From Cellvibrionales bacterium (GTDB lineage Bacteria; Pseudomonadota; Gammaproteobacteria; Pseudomonadales; UBA7434), in assembly GCA_002726445.1 (NCBI GenBank), contig PBSZ01000043.1:1-33373 (forward strand): a stretch of DNA of 33,373 nucleotides, read 5' to 3'. The notes beneath the pieces are model-generated. The model worked only from the letters and a program-made list of their open reading frames with translations, ran no database searches and had not been told where the DNA came from. Within the stretch, counting starts at the first letter, position 1. Each line of letters starts with the position of its first letter. Shown in pieces: positions 1 to 12,727 of this stretch. The translations under genes were made by a program, and so were the position numbers.

Positions 1-128
1 CGGCCGTTAGGTGTTAGTTGCGAAATATCGATCACGTCAGGGCCAATGGTCCCTTGGTGGATGGGTAGCTCGAGGGTTGGGCCACCATCAATGATAAGTG
101 TTGCTTTTGAATCTGACTTGTCGGGCAT
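1..128 (-). CDS. gltA: Citrate synthase, N-terminal part (runs off window edge)
   Basis: Reverse strand reads MPDKSDSKATLIIDGGPTLELPIHQGTIGPDVIDISQLTPNG, matching the GltA N-terminus (..LELPI..GT.GPDVIDI..L); start codon CAT at 126-128; divergent from sdhA. Confidence 0.9.
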   Translation of the reverse strand, partial: MPDKSDSKATLIIDGGPTLELPIHQGTIGPDVIDISQLTPNG

Positions 129-888
129 CGTTGAGTCCTGTTCTTTGAATGAGATTCTTAGTGTCAATGCATGTGCTTTTATGCATTAGAGGTCCATAAT
201 TTTTAATTTTACCTTTTTTTGTAATAAATTGGCAGTCGTAGTTGGCCTTTTTTGTCGGTTTGATTAGCTTGATTGCGTATTAAGGATCGTTAAATAATAC
301 GTTAAGCTAATTGAAAAAAACGACTGCTTGATAAGACCCTTTGAGCTTACAGTCGATAAATGCGTTATGTATTGTCGACATTATCACTTGATTTAAGCGG
401 CTAACTATAGAGGGCTCGACTTTTTTGTCAATACAGATGATTTAAATGCATCAGCTCTACCCATGAGCGGATGCAACTGCCACCGGCTTTATATGCTATC
501 GAAATTAACTATTCAGTGCATAAATATTGTATGAAGCGGACTTTTATTGTTTCCAAGTAACTAGCTGTCTATAATCTCGCGGGTTTTTGCTGGGTCTTTA
601 CGGTTTTCCTCCATCATTCCCTGTTTAAGCTTTGGCGCATGGGCTGATGAAGAAGCCGCGCGGCCTCTAAATGCGAAGTGATCTCAATAGCTGCGAAGTG
701 GCTTGTTATTGCTCGAAAATAACGGTTTTTTTATCCCAAGAATGAATCTCTTATTGCAAAATAAGCGTAAGATTTAATGATATGATGCGCAAGCATTTAT
801 TTACTCAAAATCGAATTTGAGTTTTCTAAATTTTAATCAATAAGATGCTGCGAATCTGACAAGTTGCAGTGATTGGAGTTAAGGCAGT

Positions 889-2664
889 ATGGCAAATATT
901 AGAACGCTTACCTATGATGGTGTAATTGTTGGTGGCGGCGGTGCTGGCATGAGGGCTGCGCTTCAATTGGCACAGTCTGGCTACAAAACAGCCGTTATTT
1001 CCAAGGTTTTTCCTACCCGTTCTCATACTGTTTCGGCCCAAGGCGGCATCACCTGCTCCATTGCCAGTGCCGATCCCGATGATGATTGGCGGTGGCATAT
1101 GTATGACACCGTTAAAGGATCTGATTATATCAGTGACCAAGACGCTGTTGAATATATGTGCAGCGTCGGCCCTGAGGCGATTTTCGAGCTGGAGCATTTA
1201 GGTTTACCTTTTAGCCGAACTGAATCGGGTCGAATTTATCAGCGACCGTTTGGCGGTCAATCGAAGGATTTTGGTGCCGGCGGACAGGCTGCGAGAACGT
1301 GTGCCGCAGCCGATAGAACCGGTCATGCCTTGCTCCACACCTTGTACCAAGCCAATATTAAGAACAACACTGTATTTTTGAATGAATGGTATGCCACCGA
1401 CTTGGTGAAAAACCAAGATGGCGTTGTGGTCGGTGTCATTGCGATTTGCATCGAGACCGGTGAAACGGTTTACGTGAAGTCCAAAGCCACCGTTTTTGCG
1501 ACGGGTGGTGCGGGTCGGATTTATGCATCAACCACCAACGCACATATTAATACGGGCGATGGTGTCGGTATGGCCATTCGTGCGGATGTACCCATGCAAG
1601 ATATGGAGATGTGGCAGTTTCATCCGACGGGCATTTATGGTGCTGGGACTTTGGTGACGGAGGGTTGTCGCGGTGAAGGCGGTTATCTGATTAACAAAGA
1701 TGGCGAGCGTTTTATGGAGCGCTATGCACCGAATGCCAAAGACCTTGCTGGTCGAGATGTGGTTGCTCGCTCGATGGTGATGGAAATTCTCGAAGGTCGT
1801 GGCTGTGGCCCCGATGGTGACCATGTGTTTTTAAAACTCGATCATCTAGGCCAAGACGTTTTGCACAGCCGCTTGCCGGGTATTTGTGAATTGTCTGAGA
1901 CCTTTGCTCACGTTGATCCCGTATACGCTCCCGTCCCTGTGGTGCCCACCTGCCATTACATGATGGGTGGTATCCCCACTAATGTTCACGGACAGGCGCT
2001 GACGCAAAATGCTGCCGGTGAAGACGTCGTGGTTGAGGGCTTATATGCCTGCGGCGAAATTGCCTGTGTTTCTGTCCATGGCGCGAATCGACTAGGTGGT
2101 AACTCTCTGTTAGATCTAGTCGTCTTTGGCCGCGCTTCGGGCTTATTCATTGAAAAAGCGCTAGGCGACGGCATTGAACAGCGCGATGCCAGTGAAACTG
2201 ATATTGAGCGAGGGCTAGATAGGGTTATCCGACTGAATGAGAATAAAGGCAATGGTGAAAGCGTTCCTGCCTTGAGAAAAGAATTGCAAAATATTATGCA
2301 GCTGTACTTCGGCGTGTTCCGTACCGGTGACAAAATGGATGAAGGCGTCAAGCAGTTGGACGACCTGCGGGGCCGGATTATGGAGGCGACTCTGGTTGAT
2401 AAAAGTGATGCCTTTAATACCGCGCGTATTGAGTCACTGGAGTTGCATAATTTATTTGAAGTCGCTGAAGCGACCGCTATTTCCGCCAATGTTCGTAAAG
2501 AAAGCCGTGGTGCGCATGCGCGAGATGATTTTCAAGAGCGAGATGATGAAAATTGGCTGTGTCATTCGATGTATTACGCCAAGGACAAGCGAGTTGGTAA
2601 GCGAGGGGTTAATTTCAAACCGCTCACGGTTGATACCTTTGAGCCAAAGGCGAGAGTCTATTAA
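889..2664 (+). CDS. sdhA: Succinate dehydrogenase flavoprotein subunit
   Basis: 591 aa; FAD-binding [14 protein letters not shown]-attachment motif SHTVSAQGG, substrate-site [21 protein letters not shown], full-length ending EPKARVY. Confidence 0.97.
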   Translation: MANIRTLTYDGVIVGGGGAGMRAALQLAQSGYKTAVISKVFPTRSHTVSAQGGITCSIASADPDDDWRWHMYDTVKGSDYISDQDAVEYMCSVGPEAIFELEHLGLPFSRTESGRIYQRPFGGQSKDFGAGGQAARTCAAADRTGHALLHTLYQANIKNNTVFLNEWYATDLVKNQDGVVVGVIAICIETGETVYVKSKATVFATGGAGRIYASTTNAHINTGDGVGMAIRADVPMQDMEMWQFHPTGIYGAGTLVTEGCRGEGGYLINKDGERFMERYAPNAKDLAGRDVVARSMVMEILEGRGCGPDGDHVFLKLDHLGQDVLHSRLPGICELSETFAHVDPVYAPVPVVPTCHYMMGGIPTNVHGQALTQNAAGEDVVVEGLYACGEIACVSVHGANRLGGNSLLDLVVFGRASGLFIEKALGDGIEQRDASETDIERGLDRVIRLNENKGNGESVPALRKELQNIMQLYFGVFRTGDKMDEGVKQLDDLRGRIMEATLVDKSDAFNTARIESLELHNLFEVAEATAISANVRKESRGAHARDDFQERDDENWLCHSMYYAKDKRVGKRGVNFKPLTVDTFEPKARVY

Positions 2665-2777
2665 TCGTAACTTTTTGTGGCTGTTTAGCTGGAGTTGGAT
2701 TTTTAATTGAAAGCTTTTTATATCGCTAACGCCGGATTGAATTATGTCTCGGTCAAGCACTGAAGGAAGAAAGTATT

Positions 2778-3476
2778 ATGTTACAGGTAAGCATTTATCG
2801 ATACGATCCAGCGCAAGACTCTGAACCGTATATGAAGGAATATCAAGTCGATACTCACGGCAAAGATATGATGGTGCTTGATGTGCTGGAGTTGCTCAAG
2901 GCTGAAGATCCGTCCTTGGCTTATCGCCGTTCTTGTCGCGAGGGTGTTTGTGGTTCTGACGGTATGAACATGAACGGAAAAAATGGTTTGGCGTGTATTA
3001 AGCCTCTATCTGAAGTCGTCAAAAAGAACAAGTTAGAGTTACGCCCGCTTCCTGGCTTACCCGTTATTCGCGATTTGGTTATCGATATGAGCCAATTCTA
3101 TGCGCAATATGAAAAGGTTAAACCTTACTTGCAGGGCGATATACCGGAGACTGGCATTGAGCGAAAACAAACGCCAGAGGAGCGAGAAAAGCTTGACGGT
3201 TTGTATGAGTGTATTCTATGTGCCTGCTGTTCAACCAGTTGCCCTTCTTTTTGGTGGAATCCTGATAAGTTCATCGGTCCCGCTGGCCTGCTTCAGGCTT
3301 ACCGATTCTTAGCCGACAGTCGAGACAATGAGGCTGAATCGAGGTTAGAAAGCCTGTCTGATCCTTTCAGTGTTTTTCGCTGCCACGGTATTCAGAATTG
3401 CGTTTCAGTGTGCCCAAAAGGCTTAAATCCGACTAAGGCGATTGGTCATATTCGCTCCATGCTACTGGGTATTTAG
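2778..3476 (+). CDS. sdhB: Succinate dehydrogenase iron-sulfur subunit
   Basis: 232 aa; 2Fe-2S (CREGVCGSDGMNMNGKNGLAC), 4Fe-4S (CILCACCSTSCP) and 3Fe-4S (CHGIQNCVSVCPKGLNP) motifs. Confidence 0.97.
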   Translation: MLQVSIYRYDPAQDSEPYMKEYQVDTHGKDMMVLDVLELLKAEDPSLAYRRSCREGVCGSDGMNMNGKNGLACIKPLSEVVKKNKLELRPLPGLPVIRDLVIDMSQFYAQYEKVKPYLQGDIPETGIERKQTPEEREKLDGLYECILCACCSTSCPSFWWNPDKFIGPAGLLQAYRFLADSRDNEAESRLESLSDPFSVFRCHGIQNCVSVCPKGLNPTKAIGHIRSMLLGI

Positions 3477-3489
3477 CCCCACGCAACGG

Positions 3490-3511
3490 CCATTTGTGTT
3501 GAGGCAAATGG
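3490..3511 (+). other. Intercistronic hairpin sdhB/sucA
   Basis: CCATTTG-TGTTGAGG-CAAATGG, 7-bp stem, 13 nt after the sdhB stop. Confidence 0.45.
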
Positions 3512-3694
3512 ACCAGTTGATGGTACTTTTTGCCATTTATCGCTGGCTTTTGACGTGACTATTGGCTCACATCGGTTGCTTGGTCAACTTTGCCGTTATT
3601 TTCTGCGAAGAATTAGCAATTTTCTTCCTTGTCCCCTGCGTGATTCACGATACACTTATACATAGAATTTCCAATCTATATTTGAGTAGCCACA

Positions 3695-6553
3695 ATGTCG
3701 GAGTCTCCACAGCAGCAGCATCCAATGGATCATTGGTTGCGATCGTCTTACATATCCGGAGGCAATGCCGATTATGTCGAAGCGATGTACGAGACCTATC
3801 TCGAATCCCCTAATTCAGTCGATCAAGATTGGCGCGATTGCTTTGATAAATTGCCACGAGTTAACGGCAATATCCGCCCCGATGTTCCTCACGGGACGAT
3901 AAGAGCTCATTTTCTTGAACTGGCTCGCCAAAAACGCGGTGCGGTCAGAGCCACGGTTGCAGACAGCCTAGCGACTGAGCACGAGCGAAAACAAATTCGG
4001 GTACTGCAACTTATTAGTGCCTATCGGCAGCGAGGCCATCAAAAAGCCAATATCGATCCGTTGGGGCTTTTGCATCGAGAACCTGTGCCTGATCTTGATC
4101 CCGCCTACCATCAATTAAGCCCCGCTGATTTTGATACCGAATTTCAAACCGGTGTTTTTTATATCGGTAAAGATCAGGCTAGCTTGGGTGAGATTATTGA
4201 TGCTTTAGAGCAAACGTATTGTGGCTCTATTGGTGCTGAAATCATGCATATTGTCGATACTGAGCAGCGTCAATGGATCCAGAAGCGAATGGACGGTGTG
4301 CGTTCGTCCCCTGAATTTAATCTCGATACTAAGCGTCATCTGCTAGAGCGGTTAACCGCTGCCGAAGGCTTAGAGAAATATCTAGGCTCACGTTACCCAG
4401 GGACGAAAAGATTTGGTCTTGAAGGCGGTGAAAGCTTAATTCCGATGTTAGATGAGCTGGTTCAGCGCTCCGGTTCTTATGCTGCGAAAGAAATAGTTAT
4501 TGGCATGGCCCATCGCGGTCGGCTGAATGTCTTGATCAACACGCTGGGTAAGCAACCTTCAGAATTATTTGATGAATTTGAAGGCAAGGCTATCTTTAAC
4601 TCCTCTGGTGATGTGAAGTACCACCAAGGATTCTCATCAAATGTGATGACGGCTGGTGGCGAATTGCATTTGGCATTGGCATTTAATCCCTCGCATCTTG
4701 AAGTGGTTTCCCCCGTGGTTGAGGGTTCGGTTCGCGCTCGACAAGATCGTCGAAAAAATATTGAACGTGATCAGGTTATTCCTATTATTATGCATGGCGA
4801 TGCGGCTTTTGCTGGGCAAGGCGTAGTCATGGAAACGTTTCAGATGTCACAGACTCGGGCCTATAAAACCGGCGGTTCGGTTCATATCGTCATCAATAAT
4901 CAAGTGGGTTTTACTACCTCGCATATTGAAGATGCCCGATCCACTGAATACTGCACAGATTGCGCTAAGATGGTGCAGGCGCCTATCTTTCATGTTAACG
5001 GCGATGATCCCGAGGCTGTTTTGTTTGTCACACAGATGGCGTTAGATTTCCGTCAACAGTTCAAACGCGATGTCGTCATTGATTTGCTTTGTTATCGACG
5101 CCGCGGCCATAACGAGGCCGATGAACCTTCAGGCACGCAACCCTTAATGTATAACGCAATTAAGGCCCAGCCGACTACGCGTGAAATTTATGCAAGAAAA
5201 TTGGTTGAAGAAGGGATTATTAGTTTGTCAGAAGTACGACAAATGGAAGACGATTATCGCGAAGCGCTAGAGGCTGGCGATCATGTGGTAAAAAGCCTGG
5301 TAAAAAAGCCAAATGAAGAATTATTTGTTGATTGGACACCTTATTTGGCACACGACTGGGAAGTGCGTGGTGACACTCGCTATCCACTTGAAAAACTTCA
5401 GCAGTTAGCCCAATCGGTCTCACAAGTGCCAGAAGGGTTTGCACTGCAACGACAAGTCTCAAAGATTATTGAAGATCGTATCAAAATGGGCGCTGGCGCT
5501 ATGCCGGGTAATTGGGGTTTCGGTGAAACACTGGCTTACGCTACCTTACTCGAGCAAGGCTACCCTGTCAGAATAACAGGACAAGACGTCGGTAGAGGGA
5601 CGTTTTCTCATCGTCATGCTGTATTGCATGACCAGCAGACAGCAGAAACCTATGTGCCTCTGGGCGCTATGCCAGAAAGCCAGTCTGAATTTGAAATTTA
5701 TGATTCTCTTTTGTCTGAAATGGCGGTGTTGGGTTTTGAGTACGGCTATGCGACCACCAGTCCAACCGGTCTGGTAATTTGGGAAGCCCAGTTCGGTGAT
5801 TTTGCCAACGGCGCGCAAGTAGTGATTGACCAATTTATTGCCAGTGGTGAGCATAAATGGGGGCGTTTATGTGGTTTGACCATGTTATTGCCGCATGGCT
5901 ATGAGGGACAGGGTCCTGAACATTCGTCAGCAAGGCTAGAGCGTTATTTACAAATGTGTGCAGAGCATAATATTCAAGTTTGTACCCCGACCAGCTCTTC
6001 TCAAATTTTTCACTTACTGCGCCGACAGGCCATTCGTCCACTGCGACGACCGTTGATTATTATGTCGCCTAAAAGTTTATTACGTCACAAACAAGCGGCG
6101 TCAAGTTTAGAAGATTTTGCAGACGGTCAATTTCATAACGTCATTGCTGAAATCGACGAGATTGATTCGCGCAATGTTAAGCGGCTAGTTATTTGCAGCG
6201 GTAAAGTTTACTTTGATTTATTAGAAGCGCGGCGCGAGCATCAACTCGACCACATTGCGATTATTCGATTAGAGCAGTTGTATCCATTTCCAGATGCAGA
6301 AATGTTTGCCGCTATTGCAGACTATAGCCGCCTTGAAAGCGTGGTTTGGTGTCAAGAAGAACCTAAGAACCAGGGTGCATGGTATACTAGCCAGCACCGC
6401 TTACGCCGTGTTTTGGATCTCATCAATAAAGATTTACCGCTGAGTTTTGCGGGTCGTCAGTCATCTGCTTCACCGGCGGCAGGCTATATGGCTTTGCATT
6501 TACAGCAACAGAAACGATTGGTCTCGATTGCATTAGAATTACCCTTAGAGTAA
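3695..6553 (+). CDS. sucA: 2-oxoglutarate dehydrogenase E1 component
   Basis: 952 aa; [26 protein letters not shown], transketolase-like C-terminal half; position between sdhB and sucB. Confidence 0.97.
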   Translation: MSESPQQQHPMDHWLRSSYISGGNADYVEAMYETYLESPNSVDQDWRDCFDKLPRVNGNIRPDVPHGTIRAHFLELARQKRGAVRATVADSLATEHERKQIRVLQLISAYRQRGHQKANIDPLGLLHREPVPDLDPAYHQLSPADFDTEFQTGVFYIGKDQASLGEIIDALEQTYCGSIGAEIMHIVDTEQRQWIQKRMDGVRSSPEFNLDTKRHLLERLTAAEGLEKYLGSRYPGTKRFGLEGGESLIPMLDELVQRSGSYAAKEIVIGMAHRGRLNVLINTLGKQPSELFDEFEGKAIFNSSGDVKYHQGFSSNVMTAGGELHLALAFNPSHLEVVSPVVEGSVRARQDRRKNIERDQVIPIIMHGDAAFAGQGVVMETFQMSQTRAYKTGGSVHIVINNQVGFTTSHIEDARSTEYCTDCAKMVQAPIFHVNGDDPEAVLFVTQMALDFRQQFKRDVVIDLLCYRRRGHNEADEPSGTQPLMYNAIKAQPTTREIYARKLVEEGIISLSEVRQMEDDYREALEAGDHVVKSLVKKPNEELFVDWTPYLAHDWEVRGDTRYPLEKLQQLAQSVSQVPEGFALQRQVSKIIEDRIKMGAGAMPGNWGFGETLAYATLLEQGYPVRITGQDVGRGTFSHRHAVLHDQQTAETYVPLGAMPESQSEFEIYDSLLSEMAVLGFEYGYATTSPTGLVIWEAQFGDFANGAQVVIDQFIASGEHKWGRLCGLTMLLPHGYEGQGPEHSSARLERYLQMCAEHNIQVCTPTSSSQIFHLLRRQAIRPLRRPLIIMSPKSLLRHKQAASSLEDFADGQFHNVIAEIDEIDSRNVKRLVICSGKVYFDLLEARREHQLDHIAIIRLEQLYPFPDAEMFAAIADYSRLESVVWCQEEPKNQGAWYTSQHRLRRVLDLINKDLPLSFAGRQSSASPAAGYMALHLQQQKRLVSIALELPLE

Positions 6554-6611
6554 AGATTTTAGCTTGGCCGAAAGCCTATTAATTAAGCATTTATGTGAAG
6601 AGCATTACCTT

Positions 6612-7829
6612 ATGACTATTGAGATTAAAGCCCCCTCATTTCCTGAGTCAGTGACCGATGGAACTATTGCTACTTGGTATAAGAAGCCCGGTGAAGCTTG
6701 CCTAAGGGATGAGTTGATTGCTGATATAGAGACCGATAAAGTCGTCATTGAAATTAATGCTCCCGCGCAAGGTGCGTTAGCAGATATATTAAAACCAGAG
6801 GGCGAAACGGTGATCAGCGATGAGTTGATTGCACATTTTGAGGCGGGAGAAATAGCAGAATCACCCGCGCCAGCAGTGGGTATTAATGAGCTAGAAGCTG
6901 AGGTGAATGTCGATAGTGCCGAACTTATTATCAGTCCTGCAGCGAAAAAAATGATGGCTGAAAATCAGGTTGAAAATGACGAGGTTACGGGTACTGGAAA
7001 AGCCGGCAGGGTGACCAAGGAAGACGTGCAAGCCGTTATTGAACAACGAAGGACATCAAGCGCACAGGCAGTTAAAGACACGCCATCGGCGGCAACTGCA
7101 ATCGCTGCTGAAACGTTTTCCGGTGATCGAACTGAACGACGAGTGCCTATGACCCGTTTACGGGCAAGGGTAGCTGAACGCTTGTTGAATGCCACTCAAA
7201 CCACGGCGATGTTGACCACTTTTAATGAAGTCAATATGCAGCCTGTGATGGAGTTAAGAGCTAAATATAAAGCGCAGTTTGAGAAAACGCATAACGGCAC
7301 CCGTTTAGGTTTTATGTCATTTTTTGTACGAGCTGCAACAGAAGCTCTTAAACGCTTTCCTGCAGTCAATGCCTCAATCGATGAGCAAGATATTGTCTAT
7401 CATGGCTATTACGATATTGGTGTGGCTGTCTCCAGTGACCGTGGTTTAGTTGTGCCAGTGTTACGCGATACCGATGGCATGAGTTTAGCCAGTATCGAAA
7501 GTAAAATTCGAGAATTTGGTGGTAAAGCAGCGGATGGTAAATTGAGTATCGACGATATGACCGGTGGTACATTTACTATCACTAATGGCGGCGTGTTTGG
7601 TTCCCTGATGTCGACGCCGATTTTGAACCCGCCGCAAACCGGTATTTTAGGGATGCATAAAATTCAAGATAGGCCGATGGCCGTTAATGGTGAAGTGAAG
7701 ATTTTGCCGATGATGAACTTAGCCTTATCGTATGATCACCGATTAATAGATGGTAAAGAAGCGGTTCAGTTTTTAGTGGCTATCAAAGAAATGATTGAAG
7801 ATCCAGCGCGGATCTTACTCGAGCTTTAA
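6612..7829 (+). CDS. sucB: Dihydrolipoyllysine-residue succinyltransferase (E2)
   Basis: Lipoyl domain [10 protein letters not shown]3-binding domain, catalytic [17 protein letters not shown] track begins at 6564, but [17 protein letters not shown] at 6612 is the family-typical start. Confidence 0.95.
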   Translation: MTIEIKAPSFPESVTDGTIATWYKKPGEACLRDELIADIETDKVVIEINAPAQGALADILKPEGETVISDELIAHFEAGEIAESPAPAVGINELEAEVNVDSAELIISPAAKKMMAENQVENDEVTGTGKAGRVTKEDVQAVIEQRRTSSAQAVKDTPSAATAIAAETFSGDRTERRVPMTRLRARVAERLLNATQTTAMLTTFNEVNMQPVMELRAKYKAQFEKTHNGTRLGFMSFFVRAATEALKRFPAVNASIDEQDIVYHGYYDIGVAVSSDRGLVVPVLRDTDGMSLASIESKIREFGGKAADGKLSIDDMTGGTFTITNGGVFGSLMSTPILNPPQTGILGMHKIQDRPMAVNGEVKILPMMNLALSYDHRLIDGKEAVQFLVAIKEMIEDPARILLEL

Positions 7830-7853
7830 CTGCTTTTTAGTTCGCTTGAATTC

Positions 7854-7883
7854 GCTGCGATTCATTTTTAGATGAATTGCGGC
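7854..7883 (+). other. Intercistronic RNA hairpin sucB/lpd
   Basis: GCTGCGATTCAT-TTTTAG-ATGAATTGCGGC: 12 pairs including two G-U pairs that are possible only in the plus-strand RNA; no U-tract follows. Confidence 0.7.
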
Positions 7884-7909
7884 TCGCTTACACTTCAAAC
7901 CACATGTAG

Positions 7910-9382
<1,473 letters not shown>

Positions 9383-9389
9383 CGAAGAT

Positions 9390-9427
9390 TACCGTCATAT
9401 CACATGGCTAATGGTGATATGACGGTA
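9390..9427 (+). other. Intercistronic hairpin lpd/sucC
   Basis: TACCGTCATATCAC-ATGGCTAATG-GTGATATGACGGTA: perfect 14-bp inverted repeat, 10-nt loop, 7 nt after the lpd stop, no U-tract. Confidence 0.8.
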
Positions 9428-9539
9428 TTCGGTCTTGCTTAACACCCCCTTTTCTTGCGAAAATCTCCGCTTCGTTTTGACAGCGAAAATACCAAGCATT
9501 AAGCATTTATTATTCTTTTCATAACTGGAACTTAATCTG

Positions 9540-10706
9540 ATGAATTTGCATGAATATCAAGGTAAGCAGTTGTTTGCCGAATATGGCTTGCCTGTTTCGA
9601 AAGGCTATGCGGTAGACACGCCCGAAGAAGCAGTGGCTGCGGCAGAAAAAATTGGTGGCTCTGAGTGGGTTGTTAAGGCTCAGGTGCATGCTGGCGGGCG
9701 CGGTAAAGCTGGTGGCGTTAAATTACTCAAGGATACGGCTGAAATAGCGGCATTTGCTAAGCAGTGGTTGGGTAAAAATCTGGTTACTTATCAAACAGAT
9801 GAAAATGGCCAGCCAGTTAGCAAGATCTTAGTTGAGTCTTGTACAAATATTGCACAAGAGTTGTATTTAGGTGCGGTGGTTGATCGTTCGACGAGAAAAG
9901 TCGTTTTTATGGCATCGACCGAAGGGGGTGTTGAAATTGAGAAAGTAGCGCATGAAACGCCAGAGAAAATTTTAAAGGCGACCATTGATCCCTTGGTTGG
10001 TGCGCAACCTTATCAGGGCCGAGATTTAGGCTTTAAGTTGGGTTTAAACAGCGAGCAAATTAAGCAGTTCACAAAAATATTTATGGGTCTTGCCAAATTA
10101 TTTACCGACCTTGATTTGGCATTGCTTGAAATTAACCCCTTAGTGATTACCGATGAAGGGAATCTTCATTGCCTCGACGCCAAAATTAATATCGATAGCA
10201 ATGCTATTTATCGCCAACCCAAGTTACGTGAAATGCATGACCCCTCTCAAGAGGACGAACGTGAAGCAAACGCGGCTAAGTGGGAGCTCAACTACGTGGC
10301 TCTTGATGGCAATATTGGTTGTATGGTCAATGGTGCAGGACTGGCGATGGGAACGATGGATATCGTTAACTTGCATGGTGGTTCACCGGCAAACTTTCTC
10401 GATGTGGGTGGGGGCGCAACTAAAGAGCGGGTCTCTGAAGCATTTAAAATCATTTTATCCGATGATAATGTCAAAGCTGTGTTAGTGAATATCTTTGGCG
10501 GTATTGTTCGCTGTGATTTGATCGCCGAGGGTATTATTGGTGCTGTTGAAGAGGTTGGAGTAACGATTCCTGTTGTTGTTCGTCTAGAAGGGAATAATGC
10601 TGAGAAAGGTTCAGCAATCTTAGCCGATAGTGGATTAAATATTATTGCTGCGACCAGTCTGAAACAAGCGGCTGAATCGGTTGTTGCCGCGGCAGGGGGT
10701 GCTTAA
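9540..10706 (+). CDS. sucC: Succinyl-CoA ligase subunit beta
   Basis: 388 aa starting [27 protein letters not shown]-grasp and C-terminal [16 protein letters not shown]. Confidence 0.97.
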   Translation: MNLHEYQGKQLFAEYGLPVSKGYAVDTPEEAVAAAEKIGGSEWVVKAQVHAGGRGKAGGVKLLKDTAEIAAFAKQWLGKNLVTYQTDENGQPVSKILVESCTNIAQELYLGAVVDRSTRKVVFMASTEGGVEIEKVAHETPEKILKATIDPLVGAQPYQGRDLGFKLGLNSEQIKQFTKIFMGLAKLFTDLDLALLEINPLVITDEGNLHCLDAKINIDSNAIYRQPKLREMHDPSQEDEREANAAKWELNYVALDGNIGCMVNGAGLAMGTMDIVNLHGGSPANFLDVGGGATKERVSEAFKIILSDDNVKAVLVNIFGGIVRCDLIAEGIIGAVEEVGVTIPVVVRLEGNNAEKGSAILADSGLNIIAATSLKQAAESVVAAAGGA

Positions 10707-11578
10707 TGAGTATTTTAATTGATAAGAACACTAAGGTGCTTTGTCAGGGTTTTACTGGCGGCCAAGGAACGTTTCACTCTGAACAAGCGGTTGCTTATGG
10801 CACGCAAATGGTGGGCGGTGTGACCCCTGGCAAAGGCGGGCAGTCCCACTTAGATTTGCCTGTGTTTAATACTATGCTTGAAGCGGTGGAGCAAACTGGG
10901 GCAGATGCATCGGTTATCTATGTACCGGCACCTTTTTGTAAAGATTCTATTCTTGAAGCGGCGAATAGTGGCGTTAAGTTAATTGTTTGTATTACCGAGG
11001 GCATTCCTACCTTAGATATGCTCGACGCGAAAGTGGCTTGTGATCAATTAGGGGTGCGTTTAATTGGGCCTAACTGTCCTGGCGTTATTACACCTGGCGA
11101 GTGCAAAATTGGCATCATGCCTGGCGCTATTCACTTACCCGGTAAAGTGGGCATTGTGTCTCGCTCGGGAACGTTAACCTATGAAGCGGTTAAGCAAACG
11201 ACGGATGCTGGGTTTGGCCAAACCACCTGCGTGGGTATCGGCGGAGATCCAATTCCAGGCTCCAACTTTATCGATATTTTAGGTTTGTTTGAGCAAGATC
11301 CTAGCACTGAAGCGATTGTGATGATTGGTGAAATCGGTGGTACAGCTGAAGAGGAAGCGGCCGAATTTATTCAATCCAACGTGACCAAACCGGTGGTTTC
11401 CTATATTGCCGGTGTTACTGCCCCTGCGGGCAAGCGAATGGGTCACGCTGGCGCCATTATTTCTGGCGGCAAAGGTACGGCCGATGAGAAGTTTTCCGCC
11501 TTGGAAGCTGCCGGTGTCAAAACCGTTCGAAGTTTAGCGGATATAGGCTCTGGCTTAAGCGAGATTACCGGCTGGTAA
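10706..11578 (+). CDS. sucD: Succinyl-CoA ligase subunit alpha
   Basis: 290 aa; [18 protein letters not shown], phospho-His region [17 protein letters not shown] overlaps the sucC stop (TAATG). Confidence 0.97.
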   Translation: MSILIDKNTKVLCQGFTGGQGTFHSEQAVAYGTQMVGGVTPGKGGQSHLDLPVFNTMLEAVEQTGADASVIYVPAPFCKDSILEAANSGVKLIVCITEGIPTLDMLDAKVACDQLGVRLIGPNCPGVITPGECKIGIMPGAIHLPGKVGIVSRSGTLTYEAVKQTTDAGFGQTTCVGIGGDPIPGSNFIDILGLFEQDPSTEAIVMIGEIGGTAEEEAAEFIQSNVTKPVVSYIAGVTAPAGKRMGHAGAIISGGKGTADEKFSALEAAGVKTVRSLADIGSGLSEITGW

Positions 11579-11607
11579 CAGCGTCGGTGGTCAGGCCGCA
11601 TGCTGCT

Positions 11608-11639
11608 AAAACGCCCTGCTTAACCACAGGGCGTTTTTT
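11608..11639 (+). terminator. Intrinsic terminator of the sdh-suc operon
   Basis: ACGCCCTG-CTTAACCA-CAGGGCGT perfect 8-bp stem followed by TTTTT, about 30 nt after the sucD stop. Confidence 0.9.
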
Positions 11640-11786
11640 ATGCTGAATAAAATGCTATTGCCGCTGATTTTAGCGAGTGTTACAACTGCCTAATAGATGC
11701 CAAGCGATTTTTTTGATAGCGTATTGATATTGGTTGAGCGCAAGCTAAAGGCTTTTGATAACTACTTAAAAATAATAGGTGAATCT

Positions 11787-12701
11787 ATGTTAACAGGTCA
11801 AAAAATATTGGTCACGGGTGCGACGGGTCAAGTTGCACGTCCGATTGCCGAGCAATTAAATGCCAATAATGAGGTGTGGGCAGCGGCACGGTTTTCTGAT
11901 CCAGAAGCGAAACAGGCACTTGAAGCGCAAGGTATTAATACTGTTGCATTTACTATGGGTGAGTCTGATCTATCGCATATGCCAGATGTCGATTACGTCA
12001 TTCATTGTGGTGTTAATACTATGCCAAAAACCACCGATATTGGCATGCATGACAATGCCGAAGGCACGGGATTTTTGATGAAACGTTACCGCAACGTTAA
12101 AGCATTTTTCCATATGTCGTCAGACTCGGTTTACCGTGATACGGCTGACCCAAAAGAAATTATTGACGAATCAGCCGTTTTGGGCGGTTACTCAAATTAT
12201 GCTAAGCATTACGCTATGAGCAAGTTAGTTGCAGAGGGCGTGGTGCGCTTTCAAGCACGAGAGCTCAACTTACCAACAATTATTGCTCGCCTCGATGTGG
12301 CTTATGGTGTCTGTGGCCATGGTGGCGTACCTACGGTGTTGTATCAATTTATGCAGGGTGGCATTCCTTATACGCAAAAAGATAATGGCGAGAGTTACTG
12401 TTGTCCTATTCATCAAGATGACATTGTCCAACAGATTCAGGGTTTAATTGCTCATGCTTCAGTGCCTGCAACTACGGTTAATTTAGGTGGCGATGAAGTG
12501 GTTTCCGTTGAAGAGATGATTCGTTATATCGAGTCTTTGACGGGCTTAACGATGAAGATGGAAGTGGGTGAATTAGCAACTTGGGGTATGAAAGTGGTTG
12601 ATAACACACTCCGTAAAAAATTAGCAGGCCCTTGTCATATTGGTTGGCAAGATGGTGTAAAAGGCGTGCTTGAAGCACGTTTTCCTGGTTGTTTGAAATA
12701 G
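11787..12701 (+). CDS. NAD-dependent epimerase/dehydratase family protein
   Basis: Rossmann motif TGATGQVARP, active-site YAMSK; start placed at MLTGQKILVTGATG (upstream AGGTGA) rather than the ORF-track start 11697. Confidence 0.8.
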   Translation: MLTGQKILVTGATGQVARPIAEQLNANNEVWAAARFSDPEAKQALEAQGINTVAFTMGESDLSHMPDVDYVIHCGVNTMPKTTDIGMHDNAEGTGFLMKRYRNVKAFFHMSSDSVYRDTADPKEIIDESAVLGGYSNYAKHYAMSKLVAEGVVRFQARELNLPTIIARLDVAYGVCGHGGVPTVLYQFMQGGIPYTQKDNGESYCCPIHQDDIVQQIQGLIAHASVPATTVNLGGDEVVSVEEMIRYIESLTGLTMKMEVGELATWGMKVVDNTLRKKLAGPCHIGWQDGVKGVLEARFPGCLK

Positions 12702-12727
12702 GCATTTAATTATCGTCGGGAGCTAGC

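Noticed and set aside
230-285. Hydrophobic stretch LAVVVGLF(VGLISLIAY) if one T is removed from a T-run, suggesting a frameshifted membrane gene
   Set aside because: Needs an assumed sequencing error and has stops just upstream; T-rich DNA gives such runs by chance.
576-647. Short frame LAGFCWVFTVFLHHSLFKLWRMG as a decayed sdhC fragment
   Set aside because: Only 23 codons, no SdhC motif in register, and surrounding frames are full of stops; resemblance is too weak.
826-1197. Minus-strand 123-aa ORF opposite sdhA
   Set aside because: Antisense shadow of a strongly conserved gene; no recognisable domain. The same applies to 1204-1416, 1528-1824 and 1986-2489.
2327-2760. ORFs 2327-2710 (+) and 2452-2760 (-) overlapping the sdhA end
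   Set aside because: Alternate-frame readings of sdhA with no family features.
3562-3813. 83-aa ORF before sucA
   Set aside because: Overlaps the sucA start in another frame, low-complexity content, no clear ribosome-binding site.
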